In this document: piece after piece, positions 1 through 8,386 of the stretch
Layout of the letters: the number at the start of each line of letters is the position of its first letter
Position numbering within the stretch: position 1 is the stretch's first letter
Assembly (NCBI RefSeq): GCF_030549615.1
Contig: NZ_CP130832.1
Coordinates: 2,604,001 to 2,668,000 of the forward strand
Direction: 5' to 3'
Length of the DNA stretch: 64,000 bases
DNA from: Stenotrophomonas sp. 610A2
GTDB lineage: Bacteria > Pseudomonadota > Gammaproteobacteria > Xanthomonadales > Xanthomonadaceae
Notes under the pieces: generated by a model
Database searches by the model: none
What the model was told of the DNA's origin: nothing
Seen by the model: only the letters and a program-made list of their open reading frames with translations
Position numbers and translations under genes: made by a program

Positions 1-27
1 ACATTTCTGACCATGAAGGACCTAAGC

Positions 28-1185
28 TTGAACGCCAGACACGCTCGCCTCTTTGCAGCTATCACCTTGACCCTGGCCCTTGGCGCCTGCCAGAAGCTGG
101 GCGGGATCGCCTCCACCGGCGGTGACAAGGCCCCTAACCTGACCGTCGGGGAGACGGTTTCCGGTGAAATCACCTCTTCCAGCACCCTGAACTACAACGA
201 CGGCAGCCGTCACCAGGGCTACAAGGTCACCATGAAGAGCGGCGAAGCCGTCTCGCTGGAACTGGGCGGCTCGCTCAGCGGCCAGCTGGCGGTGTTCGAC
301 GGCCAGAACATGATTGCCAATGCGTCCTCCTCCGGCTCCGGCGAAGGTGACTCCAGCAGCTCGGTCAACCTGGCCTTCCGTGCCCCCAAGGACGGCACCT
401 TCCTGGTCGCGGTCAACAGCGCCAGCGCCGACGCGTTTGGCCCGTTCAAGCTCAAGAGCGCCAAGGTCGTGCCGTACGACGGCAAGCCGCTGGGCGCCGA
501 CAGCGAGATCACTGACTGGCTGATGGGCGACAAGCAGGAATACAAGCTCAAGGTCGACAAGGCCGGCCTGTACGCCGTCACCCTGGAGTCCAGCGCGTTC
601 GACTCCTACCTGCACCTGAACGGCCGCAACGTCGAGCTGGAAGACGACGACAACGGCGGCAACCTCAACGCCCGCATCCGCACCTACCTGGAGCCGGGTG
701 AGTACACCATCGCCGCCTCCTCGGTGAACAGCCACACCGGCTCGTTCAAGCTCAACGTCAAGCTGACCCCGACCGAGAATGGCCTGGTCACCCGTGACGG
801 CACCGCGCTGACCGTTGGCCAGACCGCTCAGTCGATGATGGACTCGCGCGGCCGCCGCACCTTCGTGCTGAACCTGGACGCGCCCAAGCAGATCCAGTTC
901 GACGCCATTGCCGACGGTTTCGACTCGGTGCTGCACATCACCGGCCCGGGTGTGGACGAGGAGAACGACGACGGCGGCAACGGCACCAACGCCCGACTGA
1001 CCCTGGACCTGCGCGCCGGCCGTTACATCGTTGCAGTCACCAGCCTGGGCAGCCAGCAGGGCGTGTTCGAGCTGGAAACCACCGATCTGGGTGGTGATGT
1101 CGCCGCGCCCAGCAGCAACCGCAAGGATGCCGCCGAAGAAGCTGCCAGCGCTACCGCTGACGCAGCCGCTGCTGTCATCAACTAA
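28..1185 (+). CDS. secreted lipoprotein with PPC-like repeats
   Basis: Predicted outer-membrane or periplasmic lipoprotein of about 385 residues. I place the start at TTG 28, because GAAGGA at 15-20 lies 7 nt upstream and the product then begins with a clean lipoprotein signal (MNARHARLFAAITLTLALGAC, lipobox LGAC). The ATG at 13 has no ribosome-binding site and would put acidic residues in the n-region. The mature part holds about three repeats of a beta-sandwich like the bacterial pre-peptidase C-terminal (PPC) domain, each with an acidic turn such as EDDDNGGNLNAR or ENDDGGNGTNAR. The last 30 residues are an Ala-rich tail. The next gene is a paralogue of similar architecture. PPC-like domains usually accompany secreted enzymes, but no catalytic domain is visible here, so a binding or structural role is inferred. 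Function unknown. Confidence 0.75.
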   Translation: MNARHARLFAAITLTLALGACQKLGGIASTGGDKAPNLTVGETVSGEITSSSTLNYNDGSRHQGYKVTMKSGEAVSLELGGSLSGQLAVFDGQNMIANASSSGSGEGDSSSSVNLAFRAPKDGTFLVAVNSASADAFGPFKLKSAKVVPYDGKPLGADSEITDWLMGDKQEYKLKVDKAGLYAVTLESSAFDSYLHLNGRNVELEDDDNGGNLNARIRTYLEPGEYTIAASSVNSHTGSFKLNVKLTPTENGLVTRDGTALTVGQTAQSMMDSRGRRTFVLNLDAPKQIQFDAIADGFDSVLHITGPGVDEENDDGGNGTNARLTLDLRAGRYIVAVTSLGSQQGVFELETTDLGGDVAAPSSNRKDAAEEAASATADAAAAVIN

Positions 1186-1226
1186 GCCACACCGCCTATC
1201 CCGCCTACCGGCGTGATGGGCCATCC

Positions 1227-1266
1227 GCCACGCTGCCTGCCCCCGCAGGCAGCGTGGCTGCTTTTT
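1227..1266 (+). terminator. intrinsic terminator after the PPC lipoprotein gene
   Basis: A perfect 14-bp stem (GCCACGCTGCCTGC) closes a CCCC loop and is followed by a T5 tract at 1262-1266. It lies 41 nt after the stop codon and before the ribosome-binding site of the paralogue, so the two paralogues probably have at least partly separate transcripts. Confidence 0.85.
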
Positions 1267-1294
1267 ACCCCTGCTTCCACATCAAGGAGTTCAA

Positions 1295-2641
1295 GTGAAG
1301 CGACTCGCAGCCGGACTGCTGTCCCTTGCCATTGCCGCCGCCGTGCACGCCCCCGCGTATGCCGCCGGCCCTGCCCGCCCGCTCGCCGTTGACGGCGATG
1401 TTTCCGGCGAAATCACCTCTTCCAGCCAGATCAACTACAGCGACGGAACCCGCAGCCAGCTGTTCTCGCTGCAGATGGGTGCAGGCCAGGCGGTATCGCT
1501 GAAGCTCAACGGCGCGCTCAAGGGCACGCTGGCCGTGTTCAACCGCGACGTGCTGGTATCGCGCACCGACGGTGGTGGCGAAGGTAATGCCACGCTGAGC
1601 ATGCGCGCCGACAAGGCCGGCCAGTACCTGGTCGCCGTCAGCGGCGCCGACGCCCGTGCGTTCGGCCCGTTCCAGCTGTCTGCCGAACCCATCGTCGCCT
1701 ATGACGGCAAGCCGCTGACCGCTGGCCGCCGGGTAACCGATTGGCTGACCAACGGCGACAAGACCTTCGTCCTGCAGGTCGACAAGCCGGGCCTTTACAC
1801 CATCAACCTGGAGTCCAGCGAGTTCGATGCCCGCCTGGAACTGAGCGGCAACGGCCTGAACTTGGAAGACGATGACGGCGGCAGCAACCTCAACTCTCGC
1901 CTGGTCGCTCCGCTGCAGCCGGGCCGTTACACGCTGACCGCAGGTGGTCTGGGCGAGGCCTCGGGTGCGTTCTACCTCGGCGTCGAGCAATCGGATTTCC
2001 CGGAAGGCCTGGTCTTCAACGACGGCACCACTCTGCCGCTGGAAGGCACGGTCAGCGGCTTCATCGGTGCTGATGACACCCGCAGCTTCGTGCTGAAGCT
2101 GCCGGAGCGTCGTCGCGTGCAGCTCGATGCCAGCGGCAAGGAACTGGACACCATGCTCACCGTGCAGGGCGGCGATATCACCCTGAGCGACGATGATGGC
2201 GGCGGCGGAGTCAACTCGCGCATCAGCCAGGTGCTGGATGCTGGCGAGTACAACGTCTCGGTGCGTTCGGTGAACAGCCGTGGCGGTGTGTTCCAGCTGG
2301 CTACCTCCACTGCGGCCGCACCCGATGGCCCGACCCGCCCCGAGCTCAAGCTTGGCCAGGTAGTCAACGGCCAGCTGCGTGCCGGCAACCGCGACCTGTA
2401 CACCCTGGAAATCCCGCGCAAGGGCAAGTACGTGATCAGCATGACCTCAGGCTCCTCCAGCCTGGACGGCATGATCACCCTGATGCGCAATGGCGAGGAG
2501 GTCGCCCAGCAGGACGACAGCGACTCCAGCCTGGATCCGAACCTGGAAATCGAACTGGAAGCAGGCCGTTACATCGTCTTCGCGCACAGCTTCGACCCCA
2601 ACGCCACCGGCAGCTACCGCCTGCTGGCGCGCCGCAAGTAA
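1295..2641 (+). CDS. exported protein with four PPC-like repeats
   Basis: Exported protein of 448 residues, paralogous to the gene just upstream; both carry the phrase GEITSSS after the signal peptide and the same acidic turns. Start is GTG 1295 with AAGGAG at 1284-1289. The Sec signal peptide (about residues 1-24, ending AYAA) lacks a lipobox cysteine, so this copy is soluble in the periplasm or secreted, unlike its lipidated neighbour. About four PPC-like beta repeats follow, with turns EDDDGGSNLNSR, SDDDGGGGVNSR and QQDDSDSSLDPN that could bind calcium. No protease or other catalytic domain is present. A tandem duplication with different anchoring is inferred. Function unknown. Confidence 0.75.
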   Translation: MKRLAAGLLSLAIAAAVHAPAYAAGPARPLAVDGDVSGEITSSSQINYSDGTRSQLFSLQMGAGQAVSLKLNGALKGTLAVFNRDVLVSRTDGGGEGNATLSMRADKAGQYLVAVSGADARAFGPFQLSAEPIVAYDGKPLTAGRRVTDWLTNGDKTFVLQVDKPGLYTINLESSEFDARLELSGNGLNLEDDDGGSNLNSRLVAPLQPGRYTLTAGGLGEASGAFYLGVEQSDFPEGLVFNDGTTLPLEGTVSGFIGADDTRSFVLKLPERRRVQLDASGKELDTMLTVQGGDITLSDDDGGGGVNSRISQVLDAGEYNVSVRSVNSRGGVFQLATSTAAAPDGPTRPELKLGQVVNGQLRAGNRDLYTLEIPRKGKYVISMTSGSSSLDGMITLMRNGEEVAQQDDSDSSLDPNLEIELEAGRYIVFAHSFDPNATGSYRLLARRK

Positions 2642-2655
2642 GCGAGCGGCACAGA

Positions 2656-2697
2656 AAGGCCGATGCCAGATCCCTGGCATCGGCCTTTTCTTTTTGC
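2656..2697 (+). terminator. intrinsic terminator after the second PPC gene
   Basis: A 14-bp stem (AAGGCCGATGCCAG) with an ATCC loop is followed by a T-rich run (TTCTTTTT), 15 nt after the stop codon. Confidence 0.85.
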
Positions 2698-2784
2698 AGG
2701 AGCGGTGTAAGCCGCGAAGCTAGCACCGCCAAACCCTCGCCCTGACGCATCGATTGCTTCGCGGCTTACGCCGCTCCCACAAAC
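2697..2784. repeat. inverted REP pair, family A (GGAGCGG-GTAAGCCGCGAAGC)
   Basis: Two inverted copies of a roughly 25-nt unit, AGGAGCGGYGTAAGCCGCGAAGC and its complement, separated by about 35 nt. Each unit is itself partly palindromic. The same family recurs at 12612-12716, 18441-18466, 32792-32816 and 45249-45368, always between genes. This looks like REP/BIME-type DNA mobilised in trans; no REP transposase lies in the window. Confidence 0.8.
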
Positions 2785-2816
2785 AGATGGCAGATGGCAG
2801 ATAGCCAGCAAGCGGC

Positions 2817-5693
2817 TCAGCGCACCTCGAACTCACCCACCAACACGGTATCGCTGGCGTCCTGCAAACGCATGGTCACCGCTTTGTCCTGCTGCTGCGG
2901 CGTGCCCCAATGCGTACTCAACCTCAGCATCAAGGTGGTCGCCCCGGTGACCAGCTGCTGACGGCTGCCAAAGTAATTTGCCTCCACCTTGTAAAGGCCC
3001 GGCTTGGCCTCGCGCAACGAGAACTGCTCCGGACCATAACCACCGGTGAAGTCCTGCGACATCTGCCCACCTTGGCGAGTCAGGCGGTTGCCGTAGTACG
3101 CACGTTCGCCGTTGGGATCGGTCACCCACAGATCCATGTCGCTGTTGTCCGCATCCCAGGCCAGCACCACACGCAGATCCAATGGCATGGCCTTGCGCAA
3201 GCGTGGATCAACCTGCTTTGCATCCAGCGACGGGCCACCGCGTGCGATCAGGTTGGTCAGTTCATCCAGCGCGATCAACGCCACCCCATCGAAGCGCCCG
3301 TCCCATTGCCGCTGCACCACCTGATAGAACGGATCAATCGACTGCTGCGAACGCCCCGCCGCTTCCAATGCCAACCCCAGATCACGGAAGCTCTGCGGCT
3401 CATCATCGGCCATCGCCAGAACCTGCTCGAACACCGGCACTGCCAGCGCCGGTTCACCCGTCTGCATCAAACGATAGCCAAGCACGCGCAGCAGATGGCG
3501 ATTATCCAGTTCCATTTCCGCCAGATTGGACAGCACCCGCAGCGCCAACTCGCGCTGCCCACCGGCCAACATCATGTCGGCCACATCCAGGAAGAACGCG
3601 CTGCTGTTGGCATTTGCTTCGCGCTCGTCCAGGTACCAGGCATACAACTCGGCGGCAGGTGCCTTGCGCAGGCGCTGCGCGACCGGCGAGTCCGGTTCCC
3701 ACGCAGCAAGTTTGATCTGTACGTCGCCGGAATTGATCGGCGTATCCACGGCAGGGTATTGGCGCGGAGCGGCGGCGTTGGCGTTAACTACCACCCTGTC
3801 CAATGACTGTGATTCGGCCGCTACGTACGCGGGCGGTGGCGGTGGCGGTGGCAGGGGCGACGCCATTGCCGGCGCCGACGCTGGCGCGTCGCGTAAACGA
3901 TGCCTCTCCGACTGCTCAGTCTGCGCCACCTTCGGTGGTGCATCTTTCGGCCAACGCTTGTCCCACCACGCCTGACGCTGCTTCCATTGCTCGGCTACAT
4001 CGTCGAGATGGGTCTTGCGCGCGGCCTCGCGGTCGGCAACCTGACGGGCAAACCGGCGGTCATATTCAGCGCGCAAAGCTGCCGGCGGACGGATCGCGTA
4101 ACGCAGGTAGTCCTCGATCGTATCCAGCACCAGCAAGGAGCTGCCTTCGCTGACCATGCCGAACTGCTGCGACAGCAACTGCATCGCCTCGCGATTGCCG
4201 CGCGGATCTGCGGCCAATTGCTGCAAGCGCGCCTGCGCCCACAATCCAGCCATCAGACCAGCATCAGCGTTGTCAGAGGTGGCGCTCAATGTCTGCCATT
4301 GGCCGCCATTGATCCGCACGCGCAACCCGGTCGGCGCTGCTTCGGCGCGTGCATACAGCCACAACCAGCCCTGCTCCAGACTTCGGCGATCAATCACCAC
4401 ATCGTGCAGCCCCGGAGCTGGCGCCACTTCCACTGTCGTCGGTGTGGCCAGCAAGCGGCTTGCCGCCGCACTCACATCATCGGTTCCGAGCTGCACCAGG
4501 CTGCCACCATTCGCCTCGCTCCAGCCACGCAGACGCGCCGTGTCGGCGCCAGCGGCCGCACTGCTGATGGCAAACAGTCGCTGACCCGCTGTCAGCGCAG
4601 GCAAGGCCGATGCCCCCCAATTGGACAAGCCATCACTGAGCAGCAGGTACTCGCCGAGCGCTGCATCCGGCTTCCAGGATGCCAAGGCGCTGGCACCATC
4701 ATTTGGCGTCTGCTCCAGGACCCGCCGCAACGCACTCCAGTCGCCCTTGCGGATGCTGAAACGCCGCTCGGGCTCCGGCCTATCGCGCAGCACCGTCAAT
4801 ACAACATTGCCCTCGCCCATCGCAGCGAAGTAGCGATCCAGCAAAGCGAACTCGCGTGCCCGGTTGCGCGAGTTCGCCGAACCCGATGCATCCCACAGCA
4901 GGCCAACTGCCGACGGCAGTTGGCGCGCTGGTGCCAGTACAACCGGCAGTTGCGCGGACAGATAGTGCTGGCCGTCATGGCGCGCGACCTGCAACGCGGC
5001 TTGCGGTTTGGCTGGCAACTGCCATTGCAGCTGCGTCGGCAGCTGCCGACCGCTGCCCTGCCAATCCAGCGCACCGGCCATAAGTCGGAACGGTGCCTGC
5101 CCCAGCTTGTCCGCGCCCGCCGCACGCAAGCGCAGGCTGACCTTCCCGGCGGATGCAGCAAACTGCAGAGGCAGGCGCCATTGCCATCCCGCGCTGGACA
5201 AGGGCATCGCCTCGCGGATGGTCAGCTGCACCCGGCGGCTACCACCTGCAGGCAAGGGATATACGCGAAGGCGGAACTGGTTGCCGGCGGTCTGCTCAAG
5301 CAGCGCCGGGTCCTGGCCTTGCCGAGTGATCGCCTCGAACACCTGGCGCCCACGCTCCTTCGGCACCGGCACCGCGTCGCGCAGCTGCCCATCGATATCC
5401 AGGGCGAAGCCACTGATCTGCTGGCCATCGGCCAGGGGGAACTGCAGTTCGCCCTCCATCACCCGTCGATTGGGATTGTGGAAGACCAGCTCGATCCGGG
5501 TCTGGGCGACGCCAGCCTGCACCTCGCCGTCGATGCTCGCCCGACGCAGCTCGATTGGCTGTTCGTCCTTGGACACGGCAATCAGTACCGGCGGCCGCAC
5601 CAACTCCCTGCCCTGCTGCGCGGCAACGGGCGTCACCGCCACGCCCAACAGCAGGCAAATCATCCAACAACGCCGCCAGCTAACCATGCTCAT
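2817..5693 (-). CDS. VIT domain / vWA-like / DUF2135 exported protein
   Basis: Exported protein of about 958 residues. The start is set at ATG 5693: GGAG lies 7 nt upstream and a Sec signal peptide (about 1-28, ending AAQQ) follows directly; a longer in-frame start 16 codons upstream lacks both. Order: VIT (vault/inter-alpha-trypsin) beta domain near residues 35-170 (includes PNRRVMEGELQFPL), a vWA-like domain with a MIDAS-type DASGS near 265-410, a linker with a Pro-rich run (PLPPPPPPPAY), a TPR-like helical stretch near 640-810, and a C-terminal DUF2135 domain starting around VVLAWDADNSDMDLWVTDP. VIT-vWA proteins of bacteria are envelope or surface proteins of unclear function. The gene converges on the PPC pair, so a shared envelope role is possible but only inferred. 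Confidence 0.8.
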   Translation of the reverse strand: MSMVSWRRCWMICLLLGVAVTPVAAQQGRELVRPPVLIAVSKDEQPIELRRASIDGEVQAGVAQTRIELVFHNPNRRVMEGELQFPLADGQQISGFALDIDGQLRDAVPVPKERGRQVFEAITRQGQDPALLEQTAGNQFRLRVYPLPAGGSRRVQLTIREAMPLSSAGWQWRLPLQFAASAGKVSLRLRAAGADKLGQAPFRLMAGALDWQGSGRQLPTQLQWQLPAKPQAALQVARHDGQHYLSAQLPVVLAPARQLPSAVGLLWDASGSANSRNRAREFALLDRYFAAMGEGNVVLTVLRDRPEPERRFSIRKGDWSALRRVLEQTPNDGASALASWKPDAALGEYLLLSDGLSNWGASALPALTAGQRLFAISSAAAGADTARLRGWSEANGGSLVQLGTDDVSAAASRLLATPTTVEVAPAPGLHDVVIDRRSLEQGWLWLYARAEAAPTGLRVRINGGQWQTLSATSDNADAGLMAGLWAQARLQQLAADPRGNREAMQLLSQQFGMVSEGSSLLVLDTIEDYLRYAIRPPAALRAEYDRRFARQVADREAARKTHLDDVAEQWKQRQAWWDKRWPKDAPPKVAQTEQSERHRLRDAPASAPAMASPLPPPPPPPAYVAAESQSLDRVVVNANAAAPRQYPAVDTPINSGDVQIKLAAWEPDSPVAQRLRKAPAAELYAWYLDEREANANSSAFFLDVADMMLAGGQRELALRVLSNLAEMELDNRHLLRVLGYRLMQTGEPALAVPVFEQVLAMADDEPQSFRDLGLALEAAGRSQQSIDPFYQVVQRQWDGRFDGVALIALDELTNLIARGGPSLDAKQVDPRLRKAMPLDLRVVLAWDADNSDMDLWVTDPNGERAYYGNRLTRQGGQMSQDFTGGYGPEQFSLREAKPGLYKVEANYFGSRQQLVTGATTLMLRLSTHWGTPQQQDKAVTMRLQDASDTVLVGEFEVR

Positions 5694-5983
5694 CGCAGCA
5701 CTCCGTCCAAGGGTTGGAAGATCAAACGCACCAACAGCCACAACGGGGTTGGCGGATCGATCGTTCCGCTGCTGGCGCCTGCATCCCCCACCGGGCTGCC
5801 CAACACAAGCTCCCCCCTTTTGGCATTGTGCCGGGATTCGGTGGGAAACAACCTGCTGGGACCTATCCCCCCTGCAACAGTTTTGCCATTACGCGGACGT
5901 CAGTCGATCGCTTGCGCCCGCACAGAGGGCCAGAACATCATGAGCCGGCCGTTGCGGAGTGGCTACTTACAAAGTTGTTGGAA
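5694..5983. other. upstream region of the VIT/vWA gene, no gene seen
   Basis: About 290 bp between the VIT/vWA start and the stop of the next minus-strand gene. It holds the GGAG ribosome-binding site for the VIT/vWA gene at 5701-5704 and presumably its promoter. I see no convincing open frame, repeat or hairpin. Confidence 0.5.
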
Positions 5984-6367
5984 CTACCGCTCCAGAACAT
6001 ACACAGCAGCCTCTTCACCAAACTCCAACTCCATGGCTCGCCTTACCAGCCCGGGAAGGGCGTACCAGGACTTCCCAGCGAACGCATCGAGATTGGCAGA
6101 ATCCGCCTGCTGACTCAGCCATAACACCTCAGCACGACGCATTCTGATGTTCTCGTCTTTCAAGAGGGCCCGTCTGTGCCTCTTCATGAGAAGCCGCAGA
6201 TCTTTCACCGTCAGAATCCCAAACCTACTGAGTTCAGAGGGGAGCTCATCAAGAGTGGCTTGGCTGTAATCATTGCGGCGCCGAAACAGCGGTCGAACCA
6301 CCATGCCAATGGTCTTTGTATTCAAAGGTGCCAATTCGGCTTTTACACGTGCACTTTGATGCCTCAT
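5984..6367 (-). CDS. hypothetical protein
   Basis: Small basic protein of 127 residues that I do not recognise. The start is put at ATG 6367, preceded by GAGAGGGG with a 5-nt gap; the frame stays open 16 codons upstream without a better site. No signal peptide or membrane segment. The middle is rich in Lys/Arg and Leu (FGILTVKDLRLLMKRHRR) and may form a helical nucleic-acid-binding surface, which is a guess. Base composition is visibly less GC-rich than in the flanking genes, and it sits beside another orphan gene, which suggests an acquired segment. Confidence 0.45.
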   Translation of the reverse strand: MRHQSARVKAELAPLNTKTIGMVVRPLFRRRNDYSQATLDELPSELSRFGILTVKDLRLLMKRHRRALLKDENIRMRRAEVLWLSQQADSANLDAFAGKSWYALPGLVRRAMELEFGEEAAVYVLER

Positions 6368-6455
6368 GAAAACCCCTCTCGCCCGAGTTGAGCCAACATC
6401 CGCCAAGTCGTGCACAGATCGCGTGCATGCAGAGCGTGCATGAAAAAAACGCAGC

Positions 6456-7241
6456 TCAGAAGATCATGGTCATCGCCGAAGTAAGAACACGCCAACCCGA
6501 CGCGTCGTGGCGCAGCACGGCCGCGTGCTGCGATCCGCAGGTTCCACCGCACCAGAACCCAAATCCAAGGTCGTAATCACCATCCGGACGCCGGGTGGGG
6601 ATGCCCAAGCCCATGTTCATCGAATCACCTACACGCGTGCCCTCGCTTGGTGGCTGCCACGCCGAGCCAGGCATCAGCTGGACGCCAAGTTCCCCAAGGT
6701 CGCGGATCGACGCCGGCGACAGGTCGATCGCGCTGTCGCCCTTGGGTGAACTGATGGAGACATAAACCGGCATGCGGTTGCTTGCCAGATAGCCGCCGGG
6801 CGCTGATTGATGGCGCAAGACTGCCTTCATTACTCCCTGCAGATCAGGTACCGGATTCAGCACAGCCTCGGCCAGCGCCTGCCGCTTGTCACGTGCTGAC
6901 TGCAATGCAACTCCTGCGTCGCCCTTGGTGACGCAATCGGTGGCTGGAAGTTCGCGTACGCAGACCTCATCGGAGGTCTCATTGACGGATATCTGGTAAC
7001 GGTGGAGCGCACTGGATTCACCGCGCTCGATCAACAACGCCCACTCGTTGTTGGCTGGGTCGAAATCCGGTCCATTGACCATCGAATCAGCACGGCCAAA
7101 CCTTGCAACCAGCGCCTTGTCCGCTTCCGCGATCACCTGCATCTGGTTCAACAAGGGCTGTGTTTCCTCCCCATGGGCGGCAACCACAGCGAACGAAACC
7201 GATGTTGCCAGCACTGTTGCAAGAACCGACTTCTGCATCAT
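6456..7241 (-). CDS. exported protein of unknown function
   Basis: Predicted periplasmic protein of about 261 residues, not assigned to a family. I start at ATG 7241 (or 7238) because a clear signal peptide follows (MMQKSVLATVLATSVSFAVV, cleavage near AAHG); the upstream in-frame extension overlaps the predicted promoter. Mature features: paired cysteines near the middle (VCVRELPATDCV) and a C-terminal Gly-rich part with a possible disulfide (GFWCGGTCGS). No catalytic motif seen. A promoter with an adjacent G9 tract lies about 30-80 nt upstream, so expression may vary by slippage (inference). Confidence 0.6.
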   Translation of the reverse strand: MMQKSVLATVLATSVSFAVVAAHGEETQPLLNQMQVIAEADKALVARFGRADSMVNGPDFDPANNEWALLIERGESSALHRYQISVNETSDEVCVRELPATDCVTKGDAGVALQSARDKRQALAEAVLNPVPDLQGVMKAVLRHQSAPGGYLASNRMPVYVSISSPKGDSAIDLSPASIRDLGELGVQLMPGSAWQPPSEGTRVGDSMNMGLGIPTRRPDGDYDLGFGFWCGGTCGSQHAAVLRHDASGWRVLTSAMTMIF

Positions 7242-7269
7242 GTTTGTTCCATCCAGACCCGTTGAACGC

Positions 7270-7320
7270 ATTGTGCCGCTTTTAGCCAGCGCGCCAAGGG
7301 CCCCGCCCCCCCCCTTTTTT
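7270..7320 (-). promoter_or_regulatory. predicted promoter with a G9 tract upstream of -35
   Basis: On the minus strand, TTGGCG (7297-7292) and CACAAT (7275-7270) are separated by 16 nt and resemble sigma-70 -35 and -10 boxes, about 28 nt before ATG 7241. Just upstream on that strand lie A6 (7320-7315), G9 (7314-7306), C and GGGG. A homopolymer this long touching a promoter is a classic site for slippage. Prediction from sequence only. Confidence 0.35.
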
Positions 7321-7325
7321 CTTGC

Positions 7326-8231
7326 TCAAGCCGACGCAGACTCCTCCCGGTGGTTGCTCAACCTTGACTTGAGTGCCGGCAAGTACCGCCGGCTACAGGC
7401 AACCTGCTTGCCATCGGTCATGTGCAGCAAGGCCTCGCCACCTTCCAGCGGTTCAATGGATACCAGGTGGCCGAGATTGATAAGCCAGCTGCGATGGACA
7501 CGGACGAAGCATGCCGCATCCAGCTTCAGTTCCAGCGCGGCCATGGTGATCCGCAGCGGGTAGTCATGGCCTCGCAGGTGCAGGTTGACGTAGTTACCGG
7601 CGGCCTGCGCCCATTCGATATCGGCGGTTGCGATCAGGAAGTCACGGCCGAGCTTGCGCACCAGCAGGCGCTCGGGATGCTCGATCGACTCCATCGGCGG
7701 CCCGGCATCGGGCTCGGCCAGCAGCTGTGCCTCGCCCTGCAGGCGTCGGCGCAGGAAGCGGTAGCCATCGATGCAGAACAGGATGGCCGCGTAGGTGCGC
7801 ACGTCCTTGAGGTATTCGTAGAGCAGCTCGTCAAGCCAGGCGCCGACGTGGTAGCGCTCCCCGACCAATGCATAGGCGAGCATTCTGAGCCCGAACATCG
7901 TCAGCACATGCAGCAATGAGATCGGCACGCTTGCCAGCAGGTACCACGGCAGGCGCCGGCGCCAGTTGTCCATGTGCAACGGCCAGCGCCGGCTGAACCA
8001 GACGATCGCCGGCACCAGCAACAGCAACCAGACCAGCCCGCTGGAGAACTCCCAGACCCAGGGTTCCCACCACTCCATGGAGGGCGCACCGGAGCGGTTC
8101 GCATCCATCCAAGTGGTGATCGCATTGCCGCTGCAGTTGATCAGCACCAGCAGCAACCAGAACAGCAGCTCCAGTGTTCGCCGCGGCGGGGTCGAACGGT
8201 TCAACAGTGTAGGCAATACGATCTGGCTCAT
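7326..8231 (-). CDS. membrane-anchored LytTR-domain transcription regulator
   Basis: DNA-binding regulator of 301 residues. Four hydrophobic segments (about residues 19-40, 58-80, 95-118 and 140-160) are followed by a C-terminal LytTR domain (about 190-290) with typical family phrases: FLIATADIEWAQAAGNYVNL, CFVRVHRSWLINL and VACSRRYLPALKSRL. There is no receiver domain, so the input probably comes from the membrane part rather than from a phosphotransfer partner. It is divergent from an acyltransferase-3 gene 155 bp away. LytTR regulators often act on neighbouring genes, so control of the acyltransferase is plausible but inferred. Confidence 0.8.
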   Translation of the reverse strand: MSQIVLPTLLNRSTPPRRTLELLFWLLLVLINCSGNAITTWMDANRSGAPSMEWWEPWVWEFSSGLVWLLLLVPAIVWFSRRWPLHMDNWRRRLPWYLLASVPISLLHVLTMFGLRMLAYALVGERYHVGAWLDELLYEYLKDVRTYAAILFCIDGYRFLRRRLQGEAQLLAEPDAGPPMESIEHPERLLVRKLGRDFLIATADIEWAQAAGNYVNLHLRGHDYPLRITMAALELKLDAACFVRVHRSWLINLGHLVSIEPLEGGEALLHMTDGKQVACSRRYLPALKSRLSNHREESASA

Positions 8232-8386
8232 CCGCGCATTCTAGACGGCGCTGCCAACGCCACTGTCTTTGGCCATCCCCCGATCGCCTCCATTCGTCCC
8301 TCAAAGCCCGCAGGCCGGCCCTTTCCGGCCAACGAACCGAGCTGCGCGGGCTGATATGTAGACCTTCTCCATACGCAGGACATGCA

